From the NCBI RefSeq assembly GCF_003946045.1, contig NZ_RHNW01000001.1:186001-250000 (forward strand): a stretch of 64,000 nt of DNA. Reading direction: 5' to 3'. Below are positions 43,645 to 52,365 of the stretch, one piece after another; positions within the stretch are counted from its first letter, which is position 1, and each line of letters starts with the position of its first letter. The notes under the pieces were generated by a model. That model saw only the letters and a program-made list of their open reading frames with translations, was not told where the DNA came from and searched no databases. Made by a program: the position numbers and the translations under genes. The DNA comes from Levilactobacillus mulengensis (GTDB lineage Bacteria > Bacillota > Bacilli > Lactobacillales > Lactobacillaceae).

Positions 43645-44630
43645 TATTTTTTAGCTCCATTTGGTTTAGTATCGTTGGCTTCGTAAGCGTTAATGATGCG
43701 CGCAACCACGGGGTGACGGACAACGTCATCCGAATTAAAGGTCACAAAATTGATATGGGACACGTTTTGCAAGATGTGTTGGGCCTGAACTAATCCGGAC
43801 TTGGCATTATTGGGCAGGTCAATCTGGGAGATATCCCCGTTGACGATCATCTTTGATCCGAAGCCCAGCCGCGTCAGGAACATCTTCATCTGCATGTTGG
43901 TCGTGTTTTGGGCTTCATCCAAAATGACGAAGGCTGACTCCAACGTCCGCCCACGCATGTAGGCCAGTGGCGCAATTTCAATGACGCCTCGGTCCATCAA
44001 GCGTGTCGTGTGTTCGGCACCCAGAATGGCGTACAAGGCATCGTAGATTGGCCGCAGGTAGGGATCAACCTTTTCCTTCAAATCCCCGGGCAGGAACCCC
44101 AGGCTTTCACCGGCTTCAACGGCCGGCCGAGTGATGATCAGTTTTTCCACATCCCCATGCTTTAACGCCGCCACAGCCATGACCACGGCCAGGTAAGTCT
44201 TCCCGGTTCCGGCAGGCCCAATGCCGAAGGTAATATCATTATGCTTGATGGAGTCGATGTACTGGCGTTGGCCAAAGTTCTTGACCCGCACCGCGCGACC
44301 CTTGGCATCGTTAATTAATTTTTCAGTGTAAAAATCCTTGAAATAAGTCAAGGTCCCCTTATTTGCCATCTTCATGGCACTGATGACGTCGGCACTATTT
44401 AACTTAATGCCCTTAGCCAACAGGTCACTCATGTTGCGCAGAATAGCCAGCGTTTGGTTGACGGCCTCAGCCGCACCAGAGACTTTGATTGAATTGCCGA
44501 AGGGCTTGATGACGACATTTTGCCCCTCTTCCAGGATGGTGACAAACTGATCTTGGGTCCCCAACAGGCCGACTTCGTCCTCAGGGCGTTCCAAGATATA
44601 CTCTTTTTCAATCGTTGCGTTCTCAGTCAA
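43644..44630 (-). CDS. PhoH-like ATPase (YbeZ type)
   Basis: 328-residue P-loop NTPase linked to YbeY and ribosome or RNA metabolism. Walker A GPAGTGKTYLAV and Walker B VILDEAQNT are clear, with SQIDLP later. The long ORF begins at 44699, but a TTG at 44630 stands eight bases after AAAGGAG and gives the normal length, so it is preferred. Confidence 0.93.
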   Translation of the reverse strand: MTENATIEKEYILERPEDEVGLLGTQDQFVTILEEGQNVVIKPFGNSIKVSGAAEAVNQTLAILRNMSDLLAKGIKLNSADVISAMKMANKGTLTYFKDFYTEKLINDAKGRAVRVKNFGQRQYIDSIKHNDITFGIGPAGTGKTYLAVVMAVAALKHGDVEKLIITRPAVEAGESLGFLPGDLKEKVDPYLRPIYDALYAILGAEHTTRLMDRGVIEIAPLAYMRGRTLESAFVILDEAQNTTNMQMKMFLTRLGFGSKMIVNGDISQIDLPNNAKSGLVQAQHILQNVSHINFVTFNSDDVVRHPVVARIINAYEANDTKPNGAKK

Positions 44631-44799
44631 TACGGTGGCTCCTTTGTCTTTAGATTTTAAGTCTTTCGCGTTGTGCCTGGTCTCCACATTAGCGGTCAAT
44701 GGCGCACCGGTCCCCCAACATAGCGCGGACTTCTAATACTCAAATTTTAGCATACCACCGGGGATTGTAAAAGGATTCGGCGCGAAAAGTCGTGACGGG

Positions 44800-45279
44800 T
44801 CATTCATGCGGCAGTTTGGGGAGGTGGATGGGCCGTTCCAGAACCAACCGATCACGTAAAATTAACCCGTTCTCCACAATGGTTTGCGGATAGTTTTGCG
44901 TAAAGTAATCGGGTTCCACGGCAATCACGCGAAAGCCCTGCTGCTGATACAAATACAGCTGTGTGAGGCTGGTCGTCCCGGTCGCGATGCGTAACGTTCG
45001 GTAGCCGTGTTCAATCGCCCACTGATAGGCAAACGTCAGGAGCGCCCGTCCGTAGCCATGGCGTTGCTTAGCGGGGGTCACCGCAATCGCCATGACCTCG
45101 ACCACGCGAGGTGCAAACCGTTTCACCACCAGTATCCCCGCCAACCCAGTCACATCATTGGCCGCATAAACGGCACTTTGCGGCAGATACGTCTCAACTA
45201 ACGTTTGGTTGGGGTCCGCCAGCAACACTAACTTTAGTTGTTCAGGCGTCGGCTCGGTCACGCGTTCATAAGTTAACAC
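44800..45279 (-). CDS. GNAT-family N-acetyltransferase
   Basis: 159 residues. Acetyl-CoA binding motif A appears as VTPAKQRHGYGRALLTFAYQW (Q/R-x-x-G-x-G/A) near residue 75, followed by the beta5-alpha4 part LYLYQQQGFRVIAVE. Substrate unknown. GTG at 45279 is chosen because AAGGAGG precedes it by nine bases. Immediately before this site the leader holds a terminator-like hairpin with six T. Confidence 0.85.
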   Translation of the reverse strand: MLTYERVTEPTPEQLKLVLLADPNQTLVETYLPQSAVYAANDVTGLAGILVVKRFAPRVVEVMAIAVTPAKQRHGYGRALLTFAYQWAIEHGYRTLRIATGTTSLTQLYLYQQQGFRVIAVEPDYFTQNYPQTIVENGLILRDRLVLERPIHLPKLPHE

Positions 45280-45297
45280 GCTCGTCATCCTCCTTAG

Positions 45298-45364
45298 AAA
45301 AAAGGCCCCCACGAAAAATTCGCAGCGGCCCCGTTGATGGCATTCCTTAACGAACGCCACCAAC
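45298..45364 (-). promoter_or_regulatory. Possible attenuator in the GNAT gene leader
   Basis: On the minus strand a hairpin GTTG..GGC.TTC pairing with GAA.GCC..CAAC (45333-45364) is followed at once by a second stem GGCC..TGCGAA with TTCGTG..GGCC (45304-45330) and TTTTTT, then the ribosome binding site only a few bases on. The order resembles an antitermination leader, but it matches no class I know. Confidence 0.4.
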
Positions 45365-45469
45365 AACAATTTAATTTATTTGTAGATTACGTCATTCGCT
45401 AACCGACAAATTAATCCTTGCCAGCATAAACCAAGACCGATCCGCCAGTTGAACTGTCAGCGCCAGTCT

Positions 45470-45660
45470 CAGTGACCAGAGGCGAATCAAGCTTCCCAGC
45501 TGTGTCGATGTTCTAAGTTGCGTGATTTTCGCAACTTAGAACATGGGCCGACCTTGGAAACTCGCGATTCTCAGCGAGGTTTCAAGGCGAGGTGCAGGAC
45601 CGCTCCTCAGGCCGGAACCGTGCCCCACAGCAGGGTAGCTTGAATTCGCCGCCGGGAACG
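45470..45660 (-). repeat. Dispersed hairpin element, copy B (full length)
   Basis: Begins five bases after the yqeY stop codon, same strand. Outer stem GGCGAATTCAAGCT with AGCTTGATTCGCC, then CCCTGCTGTGGGG with CACAGCTGGG; inner hairpins CCTTGAAACCTCGC with GCGAGTTTCCAAGG and TTCTAAGTTGCG with CGCAACTTAGAA. Conserved single-stranded blocks as in copy A (CGGTTC, GAGCGGTCCT, CACCTCGCC, GGCCCATG). Confidence 0.8.
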
Positions 45661-45665
45661 AGCGC

Positions 45666-46112
45666 CTACTTGTTCAACTGTGCCTTAACCGTCTGGTTGA
45701 CGATGGCACCGTCGGCTTTGCCCTTAACTTGAGGCATCACCACGCCCATGACCTTACCGAAATCGCCCATGCCGCTGGCAGAGACCTTGGCAATGCTGTC
45801 GGCAACGATCTTCGCAATGTCGTCTTCGCTCAATTGCTTAGGTGCGTACTTTTCAACGATGGCGATTTCAGCCTTCACGCCTTCAACCAAGTCATCGCGG
45901 TTACCCTTGGCAAATTCTGCCATGGATTCCTTGCGTTGCTTCAATTCGCGAGAAACGATCGTTAATTCTTCGTCTTCGCTTAAGTCGTGGCCTTGCTTGA
46001 CCTTTTCGTTGGTCAAAGCGGCCTTCATCATTCGGATAACGTTCAAGGAAAGCTTATCGTGGGCCTTCATGGCCGTCTTTAAATCAGTGTTGAGTTGGGT
46101 TTCTAAACTCAT
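45666..46112 (-). CDS. GatB/YqeY domain-containing protein
   Basis: 148-residue YqeY family protein, related to the tail domain of amidotransferase GatB, tRNA-binding by homology, role unknown. Recognised from MSLETQLNTDLKTAMKAHDK, VIRMMKAALTNEKVKQG, APKQLSEDDI and GDFGKVMGVVMPQVKGKADG. Start ATG with TAGGAGG upstream. Normally next to rpsU; here an oxidoreductase gene lies between them. Confidence 0.95.
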   Translation of the reverse strand: MSLETQLNTDLKTAMKAHDKLSLNVIRMMKAALTNEKVKQGHDLSEDEELTIVSRELKQRKESMAEFAKGNRDDLVEGVKAEIAIVEKYAPKQLSEDDIAKIVADSIAKVSASGMGDFGKVMGVVMPQVKGKADGAIVNQTVKAQLNK

Positions 46113-46235
46113 TGTGTTTCCTCCTAAAAGTCGTAATTACTATTAAGTCTACACCTATTTTCAACGAACGTCAGGTATTCGCTGCTAATTTTTGCTTGTG
46201 TGCCGGCGCGCACCTGATGGTCCGGGATAACATGA

Positions 46236-46263
46236 TTGTCTTTCACTGCCGAAATGGTATTCT
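46236..46263 (+). promoter_or_regulatory. Promoter of the quinone oxidoreductase-like gene
   Basis: TTGTCT at 46236-46241, 16-base spacer, TATTCT at 46258-46263 on the plus strand. Confidence 0.55.
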
Positions 46264-46293
46264 GGCCTTAACAACAGAAAGGAAGATTCTAAT

Positions 46294-47334
46294 ATGACAG
46301 ATATGCGGGCAATTGGTTTTACTCAGAAATTACCCATCGCAGACGACACCAGCTTGGTCGAGTTCTTCGCGCCCAAGCCCACCCCGACCGGCCACGATTT
46401 ACTCGTCAAGGTCGTGGCCACCTCGGTCAACCCGGTCGACACCGCCGTGCGCCGCGGGACGACCGGTGTGTTGCCAGCACCCAAGGTCCTCGGCTTTGAT
46501 GCTTACGGCATTGTGGACGCCGTGGGTGACGCTGTCAGCCTGTTTCAGCCCGGTGACCGCGTCTGGTACGCTGGGTCGGTCAAACGGCCAGGGACGGACA
46601 GTGAGTACCATTTAGTGGACGAACGCATCGTGGGTCCCGCACCGAAAAAATTAACGCCCGCCGAAATGGCCGCGATGCCCCTGACATCCCTAACCGCGTG
46701 GGAAGCCTCGTTTGAACAAATGCCCATCGACGTCGACGCACCGCAGGCCAACGCTGGCAAAACCATTCTGATCATCAACGGTGCGGGAGGCGTCGGGTCA
46801 ATGGCCACTCAGTTCGCCCACCTGGCCGGACTGACCGTCATTGCCACGGCCTCGCGACCCGAGACGATTGCCTGGACCCAGAACCACGGTGCGGATCACG
46901 TGGTCAACCACCGCGAAGACTTGGTGCCCCAGGTTCAGGCCCTCGGGTACCCGACCGTCGATTACATCTTGGAGCTAAGCAACCTGAATCAGCACTGGCC
47001 GGAAATCGTGTCGTTGATTGCGCCCAGCGGATCCATCGTGTCCATCACGGGCAGTGACACACCAATTGACCTGCGTGCGTTGAAACAAAAGCGCGCGACC
47101 TTCGCCTGGGAGTGGATGTTCACCAAGTCCTACTTCGGCACGCCGGACATGCTGAGCCAACACGATATTCTGACGCGGGTGGCCCAGCTGGTCGACGACG
47201 GTCAAATCGTGACGACACTGACGCAGACCTTTGCCCCCATCACCGCGGCTAACTTGCGGACCGCGCACGAGCTGGTCGAATCCAATCGCATGATTGGGAA
47301 GGTCGTCTTGACCAACGAAAGCGAGCCTGACTAA
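46294..47334 (+). CDS. Zinc-type alcohol dehydrogenase / quinone oxidoreductase family protein
   Basis: 346-residue MDR-superfamily reductase. GroES-like N-terminal domain with VKVVATSVNPVDTAVRRG and VLGFDAYGIVDAVG; Rossmann NADPH-binding motif INGAGGVGSMATQFA near residue 163. The catalytic-zinc cysteine and histidine are missing, so it is of the zinc-free ZADH1/quinone oxidoreductase type. Substrate unknown, perhaps reactive enones or quinones. GC-richer than most of the window. Sits on the plus strand between yqeY and rpsU. Confidence 0.92.
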   Translation: MTDMRAIGFTQKLPIADDTSLVEFFAPKPTPTGHDLLVKVVATSVNPVDTAVRRGTTGVLPAPKVLGFDAYGIVDAVGDAVSLFQPGDRVWYAGSVKRPGTDSEYHLVDERIVGPAPKKLTPAEMAAMPLTSLTAWEASFEQMPIDVDAPQANAGKTILIINGAGGVGSMATQFAHLAGLTVIATASRPETIAWTQNHGADHVVNHREDLVPQVQALGYPTVDYILELSNLNQHWPEIVSLIAPSGSIVSITGSDTPIDLRALKQKRATFAWEWMFTKSYFGTPDMLSQHDILTRVAQLVDDGQIVTTLTQTFAPITAANLRTAHELVESNRMIGKVVLTNESEPD

Positions 47335-47383
47335 CTATTTTCGTGTATTCATCCATTTGCTGAATAACTATTCAAAAACAGCA

Positions 47384-47420
47384 CAAAAAAATCGCTGAAC
47401 CTTAAGTTCAACGATTTTTT
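47384..47420. terminator. Bidirectional terminator between the oxidoreductase gene and rpsU
   Basis: AAAAATCG.TGAAC pairs with GTTCAACGATTTTT; T runs occur on both strands. Confidence 0.9.
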
Positions 47421-47440
47421 GTTAACTTTGCAAAAAGAGC

Positions 47441-47629
47441 TTAGAAACGCTTCTTCTTGGCTTTACGCTTACGCGCAGCTTCTGATTTTAACTTTTTCTT
47501 CACACTTGGTTTTTCGTAAAATTCACGTTTACGGTATTCTTGTAAAGTACCGCTACGGGAAACCGTACGTTTGAAGCGCCGAAGAGCGTCGTCAAAAGAC
47601 TCGTTTTTGCGAACGACTGTCTTTGCCAT
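47441..47629 (-). CDS. rpsU: 30S ribosomal protein S21
   Basis: 62 residues, canonical length, starting [20 protein letters not shown] and ending in a highly basic [10 protein letters not shown] tail. The start at 47629 follows a double GGAGGGAGGG site; an in-frame ATG eight codons earlier is not used. Confidence 0.98.
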   Translation of the reverse strand: MAKTVVRKNESFDDALRRFKRTVSRSGTLQEYRKREFYEKPSVKKKLKSEAARKRKAKKKRF

Positions 47630-47704
47630 ATAAAATTCCCTCCCTCCGAGCACAAGTAATAACGTCGGTTAGAATTTCTTCCACCGGCGTAACGGTTCTT
47701 AACT

Positions 47705-47733
47705 ATTATACATAAACACCCAAACCGCGTCAA
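47705..47733 (-). promoter_or_regulatory. Promoter of rpsU
   Basis: TTGACG at 47728-47733, 17-base spacer, consensus TATAAT at 47705-47710 on the minus strand. Confidence 0.88.
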
Positions 47734-47810
47734 TAACACAAGCAAATAAATTTGAACCGTTTTATCTCCCGGGGTACACTAGAAGAAAACGTCAGAGGAG
47801 TTGCTCGCCC

Positions 47811-48638
47811 ATGCAACAGATTACAATTTTCGTTATCTCAGACTCATCCGGTGAAACCGCCCTCACCGTTGCGCAGACGGCTGTTTCCCAGTACCCCGCG
47901 GTTCAGGCCAGCTATCAACGCTTCCCGTTCATCCAAACGGACTCAATTTTGGATGGTATTTTGAACCTTGCCAAGAAGCAACGCGCGATGATTTTTCACA
48001 CGTTAGTCAGTCCCAAATTAAGCCAGCGGGTCCGCGAATTTGCTGCAAAAAATTTATTACAACAGTTCGATTGCATCCAACCGGCCATGGCTGTCATGCA
48101 TCAAGCCACCGGTTTGGAGCCAGAGGGTGTGCCTGGCCTGGTCCACAACTTGAATGATACCTACTTTGATCGCATCGCGGCCATGGAATTTGCCGTGACC
48201 TACGACGACGGGAAGGATCCGACCGGCCTACTGAAGGCGGACATCGTGATTCTCGGCGTTTCCCGGACGTCTAAGACCCCGCTGTCCCTCTTCCTGGCCA
48301 ACCGGAACCTCCGTGTCGCCAACCTGCCCCTATCGCCTAAGACGCAGTTACCCGACGAGCTCTGGCAGGTCGACCCCAAGCGGATCTTCGGGCTGACCAA
48401 CAAGCCCAACATTCTGCGAAAAATTCGTCAGGAACGGATGATTTCTTACGGCTTGCCCGCCGACAGCGCCTATTCCGATGCGGATAAGATTACTGAAGAA
48501 TTGGATTACGCCCAAAAGCTCTATAAAAAGATTGGCTGCCTCGTGATTGACGTCTCCAACAAGTCAATCGAAGAAACGGCCACGTTGATCATGGAAAGTG
48601 TGGATTACGATTTGATTCCCCACCCACTGGCCGATTAA
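47811..48638 (+). CDS. Pyruvate, phosphate dikinase regulatory protein family (YqfL)
   Basis: 275-residue DUF299 protein. Family members are bifunctional kinase/pyrophosphorylases that switch PPDK or PEP synthase by threonine phosphorylation. The P-loop-like GVSRTSKTPLSLFLANR lies near residue 146, the N terminus is IFVISDSSGETALTV. Neither target enzyme is encoded in this window, so the local role is unknown. AGAGGAG upstream of the ATG. Divergent from rpsU. Confidence 0.93.
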   Translation: MQQITIFVISDSSGETALTVAQTAVSQYPAVQASYQRFPFIQTDSILDGILNLAKKQRAMIFHTLVSPKLSQRVREFAAKNLLQQFDCIQPAMAVMHQATGLEPEGVPGLVHNLNDTYFDRIAAMEFAVTYDDGKDPTGLLKADIVILGVSRTSKTPLSLFLANRNLRVANLPLSPKTQLPDELWQVDPKRIFGLTNKPNILRKIRQERMISYGLPADSAYSDADKITEELDYAQKLYKKIGCLVIDVSNKSIEETATLIMESVDYDLIPHPLAD

Positions 48639-48647
48639 CGTCATTAT

Positions 48648-48699
48648 AAAAGCTGCGATTTCATTCCCACTCAGTGTGGCAGTGAAATCGCAGCTTTTT
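48648..48699. terminator. Bidirectional terminator between yqfL and nfo
   Basis: Near-perfect stem AAAAGCTGCGATTTCA with TGAAATCGCAGCTTTT; it serves both convergent genes. Confidence 0.93.
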
Positions 48700-48701
48700 G
48701 A

Positions 48702-49631
48702 TTACCGTTTTAGAAATTCATCGACCGGTTTGGCCGCCAACGCATCGGCTTCCAGGTCCGGATTGAACCGTTGGGCCTTGAGCATGGCCACCTCATAACC
48801 GTGAGGATTGACGCCGTGCTTGCGGTCCGGGCCAATGACTGGCGTCTCCATGATTTTGGGGACCGTCGTCAGTTGGGGATGGTGGGCCACGCCGTTCAAG
48901 ACGTCAAAGCCCAACGTCCCATAACCGATGTTGGTGTGGCGGTCCTTGTGACTACCCTGAGGATTCTTGGAGTCGTTCAAATGGATCACCTTGAGTTTGT
49001 CCAGCCCGATGACGTGGTCAAATTCCTTGAGCACGCCGTCGAAGTCCCCGTCAATGTCGTAACCGGCATCGCTGGTATGACAGGTGTCAAAGCACACCGA
49101 CAAGCGGTCGTTATGGCTCGTAGCATCCATGATGGCCGCCAATTGCTCAAAGGTTCGACCGACCTCGGTGCCCTTGCCCGCCATGGTTTCCAGCGCAATC
49201 TGCACGGGTTCCGTGGCCGCGGCCAGGATTTCATCGAGTCCCTGGGCAATCTGGGCAATGGCCGCGTCGGGACCGGCGCCCACGTGCGCACCCGGATGCA
49301 AGACGATTTGGGTGGCCCCCAGGGCGGCGGCGCGGTGAACCTCCGCCGTCAGGAATTCCACGGCAAAGCCATAGTTCTGCGGCTTGGTTGTGTTGCCCAA
49401 GTTCACCACGTAGGGTGCGTGCACAACGACGGCCCGTTGCTGGTGGTCCGCCATGTAGGCCTTCCCCGCGTCAATGTTCAGCTCGTCAATTGGTTTGCGC
49501 CGCGTGTTCTGAGGTGCGCCCGTGTAGATCATGAACACATTTTCACCAAAGCTGGCGGCCTCCTGGGCGGACCCCAACAACATGTCCTTGCCCTTCATGC
49601 TCACGTGTGAACCGATTAAAAATTCTGCCAT
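48702..49631 (-). CDS. nfo: Endonuclease IV (AP endonuclease)
   Basis: 309-residue TIM-barrel trinuclear zinc enzyme that cuts 5' of abasic sites. Metal-ligand motifs: VLHPGAH near residue 110, [24 protein letters not shown] near 180, [20 protein letters not shown] near 220. AAGGG precedes the ATG. The right end of the TnpB element lies about 25 bases ahead of the start codon, so any native promoter has been moved away or replaced. Confidence 0.97.
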   Translation of the reverse strand: MAEFLIGSHVSMKGKDMLLGSAQEAASFGENVFMIYTGAPQNTRRKPIDELNIDAGKAYMADHQQRAVVVHAPYVVNLGNTTKPQNYGFAVEFLTAEVHRAAALGATQIVLHPGAHVGAGPDAAIAQIAQGLDEILAAATEPVQIALETMAGKGTEVGRTFEQLAAIMDATSHNDRLSVCFDTCHTSDAGYDIDGDFDGVLKEFDHVIGLDKLKVIHLNDSKNPQGSHKDRHTNIGYGTLGFDVLNGVAHHPQLTTVPKIMETPVIGPDRKHGVNPHGYEVAMLKAQRFNPDLEADALAAKPVDEFLKR

Positions 49632-49636
49632 TAGTT

Positions 49637-49830
49637 ACCCTTCCCTTCGTCAAATGCCCCTGAATAAATTCAGAGGCTTGTCGCTCACGTGTCTGACGAC
49701 ACAGTAGTCCAGCATGCCAGCTAGGCACTCCTACTCGTAGTGGCAACATCATCGGGTAATTGACAGTTACCCGTTTAACTATCGGGATTTACCCAATAGC
49801 TGTTAGTTTTTTGATTTTTGGTCGTTTGAT
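49637..49830 (-). ncRNA. Predicted omega RNA (reRNA) of TnpB
   Basis: Covers the 3' end of tnpB and the right end of the element. On the minus strand the region folds as CGGGTAA..TTACCCG, GTGTC-GTCA-GACAC and the terminal CCTCTGAAT..ATTCAGGGG hairpin. The bases just beyond it (49637-49656, host DNA before nfo) would be the guide. Prediction by analogy with known TnpB elements. Confidence 0.5.
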
Positions 49831-51137
49831 ACCACTCAGCCACTCTTGACCAAGCATTTCAATATTCATTGCCCCTAATCGGTCATCATTACTCCGATAC
49901 TGGCATTGAGCACACCAATACTCATGCGTTTCATGGTGACGATTAGTTTTCTCAACCAGCCCACACTTGGGGCATCTCTGTGAGGTAAATGCGGGGTTCA
50001 CTTTCACGACGGTACTTTGAATAGCCTGAGCCTTGTATGTTAAAAAAGACTCTAGCTGGAAAAAGGACCAAGAACGATGGCTATTACGCAAAGACTTAGG
50101 TAAATCATCGGTATTGAATGTTACGTTGGTTAAGTCTTCCAAAACAAAAAGTGTATGCGAACCATATAGGGCAACGAGTGTCTTGGCTATCCGGTGATTC
50201 ACATCGGACATCCAGCGGTTCTCTCGTTGAGCTAGTTGCTTAAGTTTTTTCTTGGTAGACTTGGTACCCTTACTTTGTAGTTGTCGCCGGATTTCTAGGA
50301 ACTTCTTTCGCTTGCGTAAAACTTTCTGGCCGTCAAAGAACAATGTCTTGCCCAAGTGATCATAGATTGTTGCCAGAAAGCGTAAACCACGGTCGATGCC
50401 GACAATCTTCGGACAGCCCTGTTTGTCAAAGTCATCAACTTCTTTGGTGATGCCAATATGGAGAAACCACTTACCACGATTGTGGACCAATTTGGCAGTA
50501 CCAAATTTCCAATCTCCGTGAAAATAGTCTTCGAAGCCTTTGTCGGTAAAGCACAGTTTCGTCCGCTTACCCAGGGTGGTGATTGAGATTCGGTTCATCT
50601 CATCCACAAAGGAATAATTTTTTTGCCGAACTAGATCTGCCTGTGGTCGACGAAAATGGATGGGCTTCACCAACCAAGTCAAGTCCCTGGGAACCTGAAT
50701 CCACTTGTTGTCTTCATTCTTATAACGGCGTGGATGTTGCTCCATTTGTTTCTGAACAGTTTTGTAACGCGCTGTGACCGTTCGAAAGACAGACTGAATC
50801 ATCTGACTGTTCAACGGCGATTCTTGTCTGAAAACTTGGTATAGCTGGTGATTGATTTTTAACCAACTTAACGGAAACTCGTGGTCAAAGATCCATTGAC
50901 TGACAATGTTAGCTAATCGTTGATACTCCCGGCTCATTGCTAAAAATTCCGTCGACTGTTTAGTGTCTGGATAGAGTCGTAATTTAATCGTTCGACCTAG
51001 CTTAACCAATGACTACCTCCCCTGAAGATTGGTCTTAGTATACCATGTTTGACCGTTCAATAGGGGAACATATGTTTTAGAAAACGTTAAGTTCTAGCCT
51101 TCATCCCGCGATTGAAATCGCAGGTTTCCTGCTAAGT
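49657..51137 (-). mobile_element. TnpB-only IS200/IS605-type insertion element
   Basis: Carries a complete tnpB but no tnpA. The right end is the hairpin CCTCTGAAT..ATTCAGGGG (49657-49676); the left end has two adjoining hairpins, GCGATT..AATCGC (51108-51121) and GCAGG..CCTGC (51120-51132). Such subterminal hairpins and the absence of inverted or direct repeats suit the single-strand transposition of this group; movement would need a TnpA from elsewhere. Ends are estimated to within about five bases. It separates nfo from the teichoic acid genes. Confidence 0.8.
49789..51009 (-). CDS. tnpB: TnpB-family RNA-guided endonuclease (IS605 OrfB)
   Basis: 406 residues. The RuvC-like active site is intact: D206 in VGIDRGL, E291 in FVLEDLTN and D376 in SNDDRLGAMNI. 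The zinc ribbon has C346/C349 and C366/C369. An N-terminal helix-turn-helix (about 1-60) and basic regions for RNA binding precede it. Family members use the element's own right-end RNA to cut DNA next to a target motif and so keep the element in the population. Full length, with no frameshift or stop, so likely active. Confidence 0.93.
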   Translation of the reverse strand: MVKLGRTIKLRLYPDTKQSTEFLAMSREYQRLANIVSQWIFDHEFPLSWLKINHQLYQVFRQESPLNSQMIQSVFRTVTARYKTVQKQMEQHPRRYKNEDNKWIQVPRDLTWLVKPIHFRRPQADLVRQKNYSFVDEMNRISITTLGKRTKLCFTDKGFEDYFHGDWKFGTAKLVHNRGKWFLHIGITKEVDDFDKQGCPKIVGIDRGLRFLATIYDHLGKTLFFDGQKVLRKRKKFLEIRRQLQSKGTKSTKKKLKQLAQRENRWMSDVNHRIAKTLVALYGSHTLFVLEDLTNVTFNTDDLPKSLRNSHRSWSFFQLESFLTYKAQAIQSTVVKVNPAFTSQRCPKCGLVEKTNRHHETHEYWCAQCQYRSNDDRLGAMNIEMLGQEWLSGIKRPKIKKLTAIG

Positions 51138-51139
51138 TT

Positions 51140-52345
51140 TTAATGACTGATGACGTCAACGACCCGCCGACTGGCCGTGCCATCTTCCCACTCACAAAAC
51201 TTGTGATAAAAGGCGGCCTGGCGTTCTTCATAGCCGGCAAAAGCGCCGGTCTCCCGCCAGCCATCGAGTTGCTGGTAAAAAGCCGCAGCCGTGGTCACCA
51301 GCGGTCCCGGAATTTCCCGTTCATAGTCAAAGTAAAAGCCGCGGAGCTGGTCGCGATAATGCGCCAGGTCATAGGCAAAGAACAGTTCTGGTCGTTTCAG
51401 GTTAGCGAAGTCAAACATGACCGAGGAGTAGTCCGTAATCAAGAGGTCGGAGATCAGGTAAAGCTGGGCAATATCGGTCTCGGCCAACACGGTCACCCGG
51501 TCTTCATAGCCGTGGATATCGATGGCGTCCTTGACCAGATAATGGGGCCGAATGATTAGATGCGTCCCCGCCGGCACGTGGTTAAAGAACTCGCCCAGAT
51601 CAAATGGCAGGTCAAAGCGATACACGCCCGGCCGTACCGCCATATCATCGCGCCAGGTCGGCGCATAGGTCACGACGGGTCCGCTCACGGCACCTAACAG
51701 GCGTTGCTTCAGGGCTAATACCTCGTCTTGACTCGTCGTGTAGAGCACGTCGTTTCGGGGATACCCAATCGACAGAAACTGGTTTTTAAACCCGAAGGCC
51801 GATTTGAAAATATCCTGCGAATACTGGTTCGGTGCAATCAAATAGTCCCAGCGATGGGCCGCCGTGATAAATTCGTGGTGGTAATCCGCCGTGCTGGTCC
51901 CGGGAATCGCCACGTGGGCAATGTCCGCACCCAACTTTTTCAGTGGCGTGCCGTGCCAGGTCTGAATGACGGTCGTCCGGCGGTTCTGATGCCACCAGTT
52001 CGGTAGCCGAGAATTCAACACCCAAAACTCCGCCCGGGCCATCAGCGCGACCCACCGCGGTGTGAAACGCTTGACCAGATTGATCTCCGGGTATTTCGCG
52101 TGCAGGCTGGCAAATTCTCTCGGCTTGACGCTAAAGTAAGTCGTGCGCGCATAGTCCGGATGTTCCTTGACCAATTCGCGGTAGATTGCCGCCGGATTAT
52201 CGTTGATATCCTTGCCGTTAAAACTTTCAAAAATCACTTGTCGTCGCTTGATGGGTAAACAAATAAGCCCACCGTTCAAGACGATGAGCCCATAGCGAGC
52301 AACAAGCTTCAATGACTGGACGAATCCGTGTGAACCTTTAGCCAT
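51140..52345 (-). CDS. CDP-glycerol glycerophosphotransferase family protein (teichoic acid synthesis)
   Basis: 401-residue membrane-associated transferase of the TagB/TagF/TarF family that adds glycerol phosphate to wall teichoic acid. Motifs in order: TWHGTPLKKLG near residue 130, GYPRNDVLY near 198, YAPTWRDD near 228, IIRPHYL, and the nucleotide-binding DLLITDYSSVMFDFA near 305 with the key His and Asp-Ser residues. AAAGGAG before the ATG. Last gene of a run of three; its native terminator is probably displaced, because the TnpB element begins right after the stop codon. Confidence 0.9.
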   Translation of the reverse strand: MAKGSHGFVQSLKLVARYGLIVLNGGLICLPIKRRQVIFESFNGKDINDNPAAIYRELVKEHPDYARTTYFSVKPREFASLHAKYPEINLVKRFTPRWVALMARAEFWVLNSRLPNWWHQNRRTTVIQTWHGTPLKKLGADIAHVAIPGTSTADYHHEFITAAHRWDYLIAPNQYSQDIFKSAFGFKNQFLSIGYPRNDVLYTTSQDEVLALKQRLLGAVSGPVVTYAPTWRDDMAVRPGVYRFDLPFDLGEFFNHVPAGTHLIIRPHYLVKDAIDIHGYEDRVTVLAETDIAQLYLISDLLITDYSSVMFDFANLKRPELFFAYDLAHYRDQLRGFYFDYEREIPGPLVTTAAAFYQQLDGWRETGAFAGYEERQAAFYHKFCEWEDGTASRRVVDVISH

Positions 52346-52365
52346 TTGCGGTTGCTCCTTTCAGA

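Noticed and set aside
45280-45369. N-terminal extension of the GNAT gene
   Set aside because: It would run through the hairpins and U tract of the leader; the GTG at 45279 has the ribosome site.
48771-49610. Long 279-codon frame opposite nfo
   Set aside because: It is an antisense shadow of a highly conserved gene, without ribosome site or recognisable motifs.
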